Source: AP-15 sp963701815 (GTDB lineage: Bacteria; Pseudomonadota; Alphaproteobacteria; ATCC43930; CGMCC-115725). Taken from it: a DNA stretch of 64,000 nt. Below, in pieces: positions 54,719 to 64,000 of the stretch (positions are counted from its first letter, which is position 1; the number at the start of each line of letters is the position of its first letter). Under the pieces are notes generated by a model. It had not been told where the DNA came from and made no database searches. It was given only the letters and a program-made list of their open reading frames with translations. The stretch lies in the NCBI GenBank assembly GCA_963701815.1, contig CAVPBN010000041.1:53043-117042 (forward strand), in the 5' to 3' direction. The position numbers and the translations under genes are program-made.

Positions 54719-56011
54719 TCCCGCGCTACAGCCGCCCTCGGATGGCCGCGATCTGGCAGCCCGAGAACTACTTCCGCATTCAGTTCGAGATCGAGGCGTA
54801 CGCCTGCGAGGCGCAAGCCAAGCTCGGCGTCATTCCGGAAAGCGCGGCGCGCGCCGTGCGCGAGCGCGGCGCCTTCGAGGTCGAGCGCATCCGCCAGATC
54901 GAGCGCGAGGTCCACCACGAAACCATCGCCTTGCTGACCAACCTCGCCGAGCACATCGGTCCCGAGGCCCGGTTTTTGCACCAGGGTATGACCTCGAGCG
55001 ACGTGCTCGACACCTGCCTGGCGGTGCAGCTGAAGGAGGCGGCCGACCTGTTGCTCGCCGATCTCGATGCGCTGTCGGCGGCGCTGAAGCGGCGCGCTCT
55101 CGAGCACAAATACACGCTCACCATCGGCCGCAGCCACGGCATCCATGCCGAGCCGACGACGTTTGGCCTCAAGCTTGCCGGGCACTACGCCGAATTCGCC
55201 CGCAATCGGCAGCGTCTCGCCGCGGCGCGCGCAGAGATCGCGACTTGCGCGATCTCGGGCGCCGTCGGCACCTTTGCCAATATCGACCCGGCGGTCGAGG
55301 CCTACGTCGCCGAAAAGCTCGGCCTTGCACCCGAGCCGGTCTCGACCCAGGTGATCCCGCGCGACCGGCACGCGCAGTATTTCACGACCCTGGCCTTGAT
55401 CGCCGCCGGCATCGAGCGGCTGGCGACCGAGATCCGCCACCTGCAGCGCACCGAGGTGCGCGAGGCCGAGGAATATTTCGCGACCGGGCAAAAAGGCTCC
55501 TCGGCGATGCCGCACAAGCGCAACCCGGTGCTGTCCGAGAACCTGACCGGTCTCGCCCGGCTGGTCCGCTCGACCGTGGCGCCGGCGCTCGAAAACGTCG
55601 CGCTGTGGCACGAGCGCGACATCTCGCATTCCTCGGTCGAGCGGGTCATCGCGCCCGATGCGACGATCGCCCTCGATTTCGCGCTGGCCCGGCTGACCGG
55701 GCTGATCGACCGGCTGGTGGTCTATCCCGAGCAGATGCGCCGCAACCTCGAATTGATGGGCGGGCTCGTCGATTCGCAGCGCGTGCTGCTCGCCTTGACC
55801 CAGGCCGGGATGAGCCGCGAGGACGCCTATCGCCGCGGTCCAGCGCCACGCGATGGCGGCCTGGCACGGCGCCGGCCGCTTTGCCGATCTGCTGAAGGCC
55901 GACCCGGAAATCGGCGGCCATCTGTCGCCGCAGACGATCGACGGGCTGTTCGATCCCGCCTATCATCTAAAGCATGTCGACACGATCTTTCGCCGGGTCT
56001 TCGGCGAATAG
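54715..56011 (+). CDS. purB: Adenylosuccinate lyase PurB (one-base frameshift near 3' end)
   Basis: A fumarase/aspartase-superfamily lyase used twice in purine metabolism (SAICAR to AICAR, adenylosuccinate to AMP). It has H-Q-G-M-T-S-S-D-V-L-D-T, T-I-G-R-S-H-G-I-H-A-E-P-T-T-F-G, and the signature G-S-S-A-M-P-H-K-R-N-P near residue 262. Near 55838 an extra C shifts the frame; removing it gives A-Y-R-A-V-Q-R-H-A-M-A-A-W, and the C-terminus ends R-R-V-F-G-E at 56011. Total length would be about 431 residues, the normal size. purB is near-essential, so a sequence error is more likely than loss. Confidence 0.9.
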
Positions 56012-56032
56012 CCTTATCGGAGGAGAAACCGA

Positions 56033-56911
56033 ATGAGTTCGCTGCGCCGACGCGACGGCCCGCGCATCAAATACACTGCCGACGACGCCGGCCCCTACGA
56101 CACGATCACCGTCGACAAGCTGACGCCGATCATCGGCGCCGAAATCGGCGGCGCCGATCTGTCGCGACCGCTCGGCAACCGCACGATCGACGAACTCCAT
56201 CGCGCGCTCGCCGAGAACCAGGTGATCTTTTTTCGCGACCAGCATCTGACCCAAGACCAGCATCTGGCGTTCGGCCGGCTGTTCGGCGACCTGCACATCC
56301 ATCCGGCCGCGCCGGCGGTGCCGGGCAAGCCCGAATTGATGATCATTCACGCCGACAAGGATTCGCCGCGCGCCAACGGCGAGGGCTGGCACAGCGACGT
56401 GTCGTGCGAGCCCGAGCCGCCGATGGGCAGCATCCTCTACATCAGAGAATGCCCGCCCTATGGCGGCGACACCCTGTTCGCCAGCATGTACGCCGCCTAT
56501 GACGCGCTGTCCGACCGGATGAAGATCTATCTGGACGGGCTGACCGCCGAACACAGCGGCGATCATTATCGCGGCCAGTACGCCAATTACGGCATCGCCG
56601 ACAAGGCCGAATACCCGCACGCCGAGCACCCGGTCGTGCGCACCCATCCGGTGACCGGCCGAAAGGCGCTTTACGTCAACAAGGGCTTTACCCGGCGCAT
56701 TCTCGGCATCCCGATCGACGAGAGCGAAGGCATGCTGCACTATCTTTACGAGCACATGGCCAACCCGCTGTTCCAGTGCCGCTTTCGCTGGCGGGAAAAT
56801 TCGATCGCCTTCTGGGACAATCGCTGCGTCCAGCACCACGCGATGTGGGATTACTGGCCGCACACCCGGTCGGGCAACCGCGTCACCGTCAAGGGCGACC
56901 GGCCGGTGTGA
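56033..56911 (+). CDS. TauD/TfdA-family alpha-ketoglutarate-dependent dioxygenase
   Basis: A 292-residue Fe(II)/2-oxoglutarate dioxygenase. The iron ligands are His120 and Asp122 (G-E-G-W-H-S-D-V) and a His in V-Q-H-H-A-M-W-D-Y near residue 268. The 2-oxoglutarate-binding Arg is in S-G-N-R-V-T near 283. G-A-E-I-G-G-A-D-L near the start is typical of TauD. GGAGGAG precedes the ATG. The substrate (taurine, alkylsulfate, phenoxyacetate or other) cannot be read. It stands alone downstream of purB. Confidence 0.92.
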   Translation: MSSLRRRDGPRIKYTADDAGPYDTITVDKLTPIIGAEIGGADLSRPLGNRTIDELHRALAENQVIFFRDQHLTQDQHLAFGRLFGDLHIHPAAPAVPGKPELMIIHADKDSPRANGEGWHSDVSCEPEPPMGSILYIRECPPYGGDTLFASMYAAYDALSDRMKIYLDGLTAEHSGDHYRGQYANYGIADKAEYPHAEHPVVRTHPVTGRKALYVNKGFTRRILGIPIDESEGMLHYLYEHMANPLFQCRFRWRENSIAFWDNRCVQHHAMWDYWPHTRSGNRVTVKGDRPV

Positions 56912-57065
56912 GATTGCAATCGGCCCCACACAGATCAGCCAAAAAGATGCTGAAATGGCCAAATAAAAATTGGGCTGGCATTTATTCTTGGCCTGGTGGG
57001 TTCTTACCCGGACCTTTGGTCTTAACCGGAATTGATAAAGGCTAAGGACATTAAGAGCCTCAAGC

Positions 57066-57110
57066 CCCTCTCCCGCATTGCGGGAGAGGGTGGCCATCGC
57101 GAAGCGATGG
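57066..57110. repeat. Double palindromic (REP-like) repeat upstream of DUF559 gene
   Basis: First hairpin: CCCTCTCCCGC at 57066-57076 with its complement ending at 57090. Second hairpin: CCATCGC at 57094-57100 with GCGATGG at 57104-57110. The pattern GCGGGAGAGGGTGG and GGGCGGGTGAGGGG around it is the familiar intergenic repeat of many alphaproteobacteria. It lies immediately before the DUF559 gene. Confidence 0.72.
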
Positions 57111-57141
57111 GCGGGTGAGGGGTTTTCGAGTTGGCGGTGTA

Positions 57142-57471
57142 ATGCCGAACCAGCGTGCGCGTGAATTTCGCCGAGACGCCACAGATGCCGAGCGGCGGCT
57201 CTGGGCTGCGCTTCGCGACCGCCGACTGAGCGGGTACCGGTTTCGCCGGCAATATCCCGTCGCCAATTTCATCGTCGATTTTGCCTGCACCCGACACCGC
57301 CTCATTGTCGAGGCAGACGGCGGTCAGCATGCCGACAGCGAGGCTGATCGCGACCGCACGGCTTGGCTGGAACGCGAGGGCTGGCGGGTGCTCCGATTTT
57401 GGAACAACGATGTCCTCGCGAACACCGATGGCGTGGTGAGCGTCATTTTGCGCGAGTTATCGACGAGGTAG
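57142..57471 (+). CDS. DUF559 endonuclease-domain protein
   Basis: A 109-residue DUF559 (Vsr/restriction-endonuclease-like fold) protein. The core is R-R-L-W-A-A-L-R-D-R-R, Y-R-F-R-R-Q-Y-P-V, F-I-V-D-F-A-C and L-I-V-E-A-D-G-G-Q-H, which carry the Asp, Glu and Asp expected of a PD-(D/E)xK nuclease, then E-G-W-R-V-L-R-F-W-N-N-D-V. The start is the ATG at 57142, with a weak ribosome site; an in-frame start 27 bases earlier would lie in the repeat. The gene sits between two palindromic repeats of the same class, which suggests the gene and repeats move or spread as a unit. Function is not established. Confidence 0.85.
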   Translation: MPNQRAREFRRDATDAERRLWAALRDRRLSGYRFRRQYPVANFIVDFACTRHRLIVEADGGQHADSEADRDRTAWLEREGWRVLRFWNNDVLANTDGVVSVILRELSTR

Positions 57472-57474
57472 GCT

Positions 57475-57540
57475 CTCCCTCACCCTCCCACGCCTCCGGC
57501 GCGGGCCCCTCCCTCTCCCGCAGCGCGGGCGAGGGGCATG
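57475..57540. repeat. Palindromic (REP-like) repeat downstream of DUF559 gene
   Basis: C/T-rich stretches (CTCCCTCACCCTCCC and CCCCTCCCTCTCCCGC) followed by GCGGGCGAGGGG make a GC-rich hairpin similar to the one at 57066-57090 and in opposite overall orientation. The pair brackets the DUF559 gene. It lies between the convergent DUF559 and ATPase-inhibitor genes and may end both transcripts. Confidence 0.62.
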
Positions 57541-57581
57541 TAATTAAAATTTTTCGCTGCTAAAGTTCAGGTTCCTAAGGG

Positions 57582-57902
57582 CTATTCCCGCAGCAGCTGG
57601 CGTCTCGCCTGCGCCGTAAAATGCTCCAGCTCGAACTTGACGCGGGCGGCGGTGATGGTCTGGTCCTTTGCACCGAGATCGGCGGCCACCTTGTCGATGA
57701 CGTTCTTGTCGCCGCCCGGCGCAAGCTGGGCCTCGACGACGCGTTTGCTGTAAGCGTCGGCAGCCTCCCCGAGCAACCCCAGGAGCTGCGCGGCCCATAG
57801 GCCCAGCAGGCGATTGCGGCGGGCGGCGACCTTGAACCGAAATTCTTCGTCGTGGCTGAACCGGGCCTCGTGTTCCTTTCCGCGATCGGCGAGGGTGGGC
57901 AT
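57582..57902 (-). CDS. DUF1476 family, F1-ATPase zeta-type inhibitor
   Basis: A 106-residue helical protein of the DUF1476 family, known in Paracoccus as the zeta subunit that inhibits ATP hydrolysis by the F1 rotor. It has F-S-H-D-E-E-F-R-F-K-V-A-A-R-R-N-R-L-L-G-L-W-A-A near residues 15-40 and a C-terminal helix bundle with D-K-V-A-A-D-L-G-A-K. The family is almost restricted to alphaproteobacteria and is good evidence for the taxon. It is divergent from the NRDE gene, with a 99-bp promoter gap. Confidence 0.9.
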   Translation of the reverse strand: MPTLADRGKEHEARFSHDEEFRFKVAARRNRLLGLWAAQLLGLLGEAADAYSKRVVEAQLAPGGDKNVIDKVAADLGAKDQTITAARVKFELEHFTAQARRQLLRE

Positions 57903-58001
57903 GGCCGGTTCACCTCGAATGGCAACGGCGCCGGGGATCGGTGCTTCCCGAGATATGGCGCGTTGCTATTATGTCGGCAAGCCGGGCTATGGCAGGGTTG
58001 A

Positions 58002-58751
58002 ATGTGTACCGTGGTGATCCTGCGCCGGCCCGACCACCGCTGGCCGGTATTGATCGGCGGCAATCGCGACGAGATGATCGATCGTCCGTGGCAGATGCCG
58101 GGCCGGCACTGGCCCGACCGGCCGGAGGTCGTGGCCGGGCTCGACCTGACGGCCGGCGGCTCGTGGCTCGGCATCAACGATTGGGGCGTCGTCGCCGCGG
58201 TGCTGAACCGGACCGGATCGCTCGGGCCGGCGCCGGGCCGGCGGTCGCGCGGCGAACTGGTGCTCGAAGCGCTCGACCACGCCGATGCGGTCGCCGCCGC
58301 CGAGGCCTTGTCATACCTCGACCCCGCCGCCTACCGCACCTTCAATCTGATCGTCGCCGACGACCGCGACGGGTTCTGGCTGCGCCATGCCGGCGGCCGG
58401 CAAATCGAGGCGCATCCGTTGAAGGAGGGCTTGTCGATGATCGCCGCCGGCGACATCGACGATCTCGGCGCCCGGCGGCTCGAACTGGCGCTGCCGGCCT
58501 TCCGCGCCTGGCCGGAGCCGGAGCCCGAGCAGGGCAATTGGACCGGCTGGCAGGAACTCCTCGGCAGCACCCGCGCCCCGCCCGGCGAGCCGGCGACGGC
58601 GGCGATGCGATTTCGCACCGATGGCTACGGCACCGTGTCGAGCGCGCTGATCGCGCTGCCGGCACACAGCGAGCCGGAGCTGAAGCCGGTCTTTCGTTTT
58701 GCCTCGTGGCTGCCGCAAGAGACGCCGTGGCAGGACATTGCGCTGACCTGA
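58002..58751 (+). CDS. NRDE (TANGO2-like) family protein
   Basis: A 249-residue protein starting M-C-T-V-V-I-L-R-R and carrying the name-giving G-G-N-R-D-E-M near residue 21, then G-G-S-W-L-G-I-N and A-A-V-L-N-R-T. The Cys2 start makes it an Ntn-hydrolase-like fold candidate. The human TANGO2 homologue is linked to haem or acyl-CoA handling, but the bacterial role is not established. It is followed by purS after 76 bp. Confidence 0.87.
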   Translation: MCTVVILRRPDHRWPVLIGGNRDEMIDRPWQMPGRHWPDRPEVVAGLDLTAGGSWLGINDWGVVAAVLNRTGSLGPAPGRRSRGELVLEALDHADAVAAAEALSYLDPAAYRTFNLIVADDRDGFWLRHAGGRQIEAHPLKEGLSMIAAGDIDDLGARRLELALPAFRAWPEPEPEQGNWTGWQELLGSTRAPPGEPATAAMRFRTDGYGTVSSALIALPAHSEPELKPVFRFASWLPQETPWQDIALT

Positions 58752-58827
58752 TCCCGGAGCGGCCGACCTTGTCCGATCCGACCCCGGCCGCCATATCCGA
58801 GCTTGAACAGCGACGACGGCGATCGCG

Positions 58828-59064
58828 ATGAAGGCACGCGTGCACGTCACGCTCAAATCCGGTGTGCTCGATCCGCAGGGCAAGGCGATCGGCAACGCGC
58901 TCGCCTCGCTGGGCTTTGCCGGCATCGGCGAGGTCCGGCAGGGAAAGCTGATCGAACTCGATCTCGACGAGGCGGATCTTGCGCGCGGGCGGGAACAGGT
59001 CGAAGCGATGTGCAAGGCGCTGCTCGCCAACCCGGTCATCGAAGACTATGCGATCGAGGTCTGA
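58828..59064 (+). CDS. purS: PurS, FGAM synthase subunit
   Basis: A 78-residue PurS, the small structural subunit of the three-part formylglycinamidine ribonucleotide synthase (PurSLQ). Typical features are V-T-L-K-S-G-V-L-D-P-Q-G-K-A-I near residue 7, F-A-G-I-G-E-V-R-Q-G-K, and M-C-K-A-L-L-A-N-P-V-I-E-D-Y. It bridges PurL and PurQ for ammonia transfer. It heads purS-purQ-purL, in the usual order. Confidence 0.95.
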   Translation: MKARVHVTLKSGVLDPQGKAIGNALASLGFAGIGEVRQGKLIELDLDEADLARGREQVEAMCKALLANPVIEDYAIEV

Positions 59065-59103
59065 GCCGGCGGCTGAACCGAACTTGCGATGGAGGCGGAC
59101 GGA

Positions 59104-59792
<689 letters not shown>

Positions 59793-59900
59793 ATCGATGC
59801 CGCCGATCGCGAAGACCTGCGCCCAAACCGTCCGATCGCGCTTTCTCGCCTGCTCCCTCGCCGCGCAAAGGGAGAGGAAGATCCTGGTGCCGCGCTTCCG

Positions 59901-62112
<2,212 letters not shown>

Positions 62113-62130
62113 GCGGAGGGAGCGAGGTCG

Positions 62131-62367
62131 ATGGCGATGGACGCGGCGACGATCGAGCGGCTCATCAAGGAGGGCCTGCCCGACGCGCGGGTCTCGATCG
62201 AGGATCTGCGCGGCGACGGCGACCACTACGCCGCCCATGTCGTCTCCGGCGCCTTCCGCGGCAAGAGCCGGGTCCAGCAGCACCAGATGGTGTATCAGGC
62301 GCTGCGCGGCCGGATGGGCAACGAACTGCACGCGCTCGCGCTGCAGACCAGCGCTCCCGAGGATTAA
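62131..62367 (+). CDS. BolA-family protein
   Basis: A 78-residue BolA-like protein (class II KH-like fold). It has I-K-E-G-L-P-D-A-R-V-S-I-E-D-L, G-D-G-D-H-Y-A-A-H-V-V-S-G-A-F-R-G-K-S, and the conserved histidine in V-Q-Q-H-Q-M-V-Y-Q-A-L. It pairs with a monothiol glutaredoxin in Fe-S trafficking and iron sensing, and the grxD gene follows 67 bp later. A GAGG-type ribosome site lies upstream. A second in-frame ATG at 62137 is possible. Confidence 0.9.
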   Translation: MAMDAATIERLIKEGLPDARVSIEDLRGDGDHYAAHVVSGAFRGKSRVQQHQMVYQALRGRMGNELHALALQTSAPED

Positions 62368-62434
62368 GGCCCAGTCCCGGAGGACTCCCGATCGAGCGAT
62401 CCGATCACCGCTTTCGCAATCGAGGACCGAGACG

Positions 62435-62768
62435 ATGGACACCACCACCCAAGATCGCATCCGCCAGCAGATCACCGACACGCCGGTCGTGCTGTTCATG
62501 AAGGGCACGCCGGTCTTCCCGCAATGCGGCTTCTCGGCGGCGGTGGTGCAGATCCTCAGCCATCTCGGGCGTCAAGTTCAAAGGCGTCGACGTGCTCGCC
62601 GACCCGTCGGTGCGCCAGGGCATCAAGGAATTCTCGAGCTGGCCGACGATCCCGCAGCTCTACGTCAAGGGCGAGTTCGTCGGCGGCTGCGACATCATCC
62701 GCGAGATGTTCGAGACCGGCGAATTGCAGCAGGTGCTCGAAGAAAAGGGCGTCCCGGTCCGGGCGTAG
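62435..62768 (+). CDS. grxD: Monothiol glutaredoxin GrxD (one-base frameshift)
   Basis: A protein of about 110 residues of the CGFS monothiol glutaredoxin family, which binds and passes on [2Fe-2S] clusters together with BolA. It has V-V-L-F-M-K-G-T-P-V-F-P-Q-C-G-F-S-A-A-V near residues 18-37. An extra G near 62567 (GGGCGTC for GGCGTC) shifts the frame. Past it come F-K-G-V-D-V-L-A-D, F-S-S-W-P-T-I-P-Q-L-Y-V-K-G-E-F-V-G-G and C-D-I-I-R-E-M. The shift is the same local type as in hpnJ. It is probably a sequence error. Confidence 0.88.
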
Positions 62769-62786
62769 CCGCGGGCTGACGGGCTG

Positions 62787-63769
62787 TCACTCGCCGCCCT
62801 GCAGGCGGCCGGGGTCGAGGCGAAACAGCAGCGGAAAGAACGGGTAGCGCAGCGGAAAGTGGCGCACCCCGGTCTCGGAGACGCCCCACAGGCAGCCCGC
62901 GGGATCAAAGGCGATGCCCTCGATGCCGCCGGGAACCCGGTAGCGCGCTTCGATCCTGCCGGTAATTCGGTCGAGCCGATCGAGGATGCCCCAGGCGATT
63001 TCGCCGCGCGAGATCCACACTCTCCCGGATCGATCGACAGCGGCGCCCTGCGCGTAACTCGAGATCTTCAGTGCCGCTGTCGCCATGTCCGCTGTGAGCA
63101 CGGCGTCGTTCGGCAGGGATCGGAGGGCGGCGACCTCGTATTTCAACATTTTGGCCGGCTGTCCCTGCCGGTAGGCGCCCAGCCAGATGCTGTCTTTCCC
63201 GGAAACGGCGAAGGCGCCGCCGACCCCGCGGCCGAGCCGCAGGATGTGAAAGGCCGGCGCAGATCCGGCAAACGCGGTGCGCAGCGAGACCGCGAAGAAG
63301 GTGCGGGTATCGGCAATAAAGAGCGTCGCCGGTTCGGCATAGGCGAGACCGCCGGCATGTCCGCAAGGCGGCGGTACGTCAAAATGCCCGGTCTGACGGC
63401 CGCTCGCCGGATCGAGGCGGAACACGCGGCACGGACCGCGATCCTGCCAGAAGTGATCGCTGCGATAGGCCGAGACGTAAAGACTGCCTTCGGCGAACGC
63501 CAGGCCCTGCGGATCCCAGCCGGCATCGAGACCCGGCATCCAGATCAGCCGGTCGATCGCCGCCAGGTTCGGCACATCGCCGGCCGCGTCCGGGCCATAG
63601 CCCGGCCTTGTCCCAGAATGGCGCGATCGACCGCAACCCGATCACGGCCCGGGGACGACAATCCGCCGGCGCCGATCAGCGCGACGGCAACGGCGATCCG
63701 CGCCGCCCGACGCCACCGCAATACCGCCGCTTTCTTAACGCTGTTGCCGATCCTCCTCGCATTTGCCAT
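62787..63769 (-). CDS. Exported beta-propeller-like protein (two frame changes near the 5' end)
   Basis: The body (62787 to about 63600, 260 residues) has repeated propeller-like blades: D-P-Q-G-L-A-F-A-E-G-S-L-Y-V-S-A-Y, G-H-A-G-G-L-A-Y, G-K-D-S-I-W-L-G-A-Y and G-I-E-G-I-A-F-D-P-A-G-C-L-W-G-V. The N-terminus lies in other frames. From the ATG at 63769 comes a basic start and hydrophobic segment (R-I-A-V-A-V-A-L-I-G-A-G-G-L), like a signal peptide. After changes near 63643 and 63605 it joins through D-K-A-G and Y-G-P-D-A-A-G-D. The ligand or enzyme activity is unknown. It is divergent from the trans-sulfuration gene. Confidence 0.7.
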
Positions 63770-63804
63770 CGGTGCGCCCGTATCTTCGGCTAAACTCCAC
63801 GGTC

Positions 63805-64000
63805 ATGAAACGCAATCGGCATGCCCTGGCGACCCGCGTCGTCCATGGCGGCGGCGAAGCGGACCGCGAGACCGGCGCGGTGACGGTGCCGATCTACGCT
63901 ACCTCCACCTATGCGCAGCAGAGCCCGGGTGTGCACCGCGGCTACGAATATGCGCGCACCCGCAACCCGACCCGCGAGGCCCTCGAACGCTGCGTCGCCG
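63805..64000 (+). CDS. PLP-dependent trans-sulfuration enzyme, 5' part (runs off the window)
   Basis: The first 65 residues of a cystathionine gamma-synthase/gamma-lyase/beta-lyase family enzyme: H-A-L-A-T-R-V-V-H-G-G, V-T-V-P-I-Y-A-T-S-T-Y and Y-A-R-T-R-N-P-T-R-E-A-L-E. The frame is open to the window end. The Tyr and Arg of the PLP phosphate contact (Y-A-R) are in place. Which of the three activities it has cannot be told from this part. A truncated relative lies at 22355-22483. It is divergent from the propeller-like gene, with a 35-bp gap that must hold both promoters. Confidence 0.88.
   Translation, partial: MKRNRHALATRVVHGGGEADRETGAVTVPIYATSTYAQQSPGVHRGYEYARTRNPTREALERCVA

Overview
The window is high-GC DNA from one alphaproteobacterium-like chromosome. 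The evidence is a zeta-type F1-ATPase inhibitor (DUF1476), a suf operon headed by an Rrf2 regulator, a HrcA/CIRCE-controlled groESL, a squalene-type hopanoid cluster with hpnCDE, and a ccm system I locus. I see no rRNA, tRNA or CRISPR array. Genes are tightly packed, often with ATGA or GTGA stop/start overlaps.

Layout. 0-13 kb is a catabolic and accessory region: amidohydrolase, two-class PEP-mutase-like and isochorismatase-like enzymes, TrmO, an MFS carrier, an LLM flavoprotein, aldehyde dehydrogenase (ALDH) with a decayed partner, a carboxymuconolactone-decarboxylase-like protein, an antitoxin with no toxin, a wrecked MmeI-type methyltransferase and a molybdopterin dehydrogenase subunit. 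13-20 kb holds a PIN/RHH toxin-antitoxin pair, an SDR, a broken M28-like peptidase, groESL with CIRCE and a terminator, an alpha/beta hydrolase and a DUF192 protein. 20-29 kb holds an NhaP antiporter fused to a cyclic-nucleotide-binding domain, then sufR-sufB-(coiled-coil ORF)-(sufB fragment)-sufC-sufD-sufS-sufU-sufT. 29-32 kb is an OmpR/EnvZ-type pair. 32-44 kb is the hopanoid locus in three blocks: hpnI-J-K, ispH-hpnH, and hpnA-C-D-E-shc-hpnG. 44-48 kb is ccmF-ccmH-ccmI. 48-57 kb holds a flavin monooxygenase-like protein, a GNAT-like and a PAS-like protein with overlapping 3' ends, a cupin, a second PEP-mutase-like enzyme, an RluA synthase, purB and a TauD-like dioxygenase. 57-63 kb holds a DUF559 protein between palindromic repeats, the ATPase zeta inhibitor, an NRDE protein, purS-purQ-purL, bolA and grxD. 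The window ends in a beta-propeller protein and the start of a trans-sulfuration enzyme.

The hopanoid block is functionally coherent: IspH feeds isoprenoid precursors, HpnC/D/E make squalene, Shc cyclises it, HpnH adds the adenosyl side chain, HpnG trims it, and HpnI/J/K build glycosylated or cyclitol head groups. The suf block builds Fe-S clusters that IspH, HpnH and HpnJ need.

Reliability. Many otherwise well-conserved genes carry isolated one-base frame changes, mostly insertions in G/C runs (hpnJ, DUF192, GNAT, purB, grxD, and about 16 in purL). I read these as probable consensus errors, and separate them from real relics (ALDH fragment, MmeI relic, sufB fragment, trans-sulfuration fragment). 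No clearly new system is proven. The best candidates for a second look are the coiled-coil gene lodged between two copies of the sufB 3' end, the NhaP-CNBD fusion, and the DUF559 gene within palindromic repeats.
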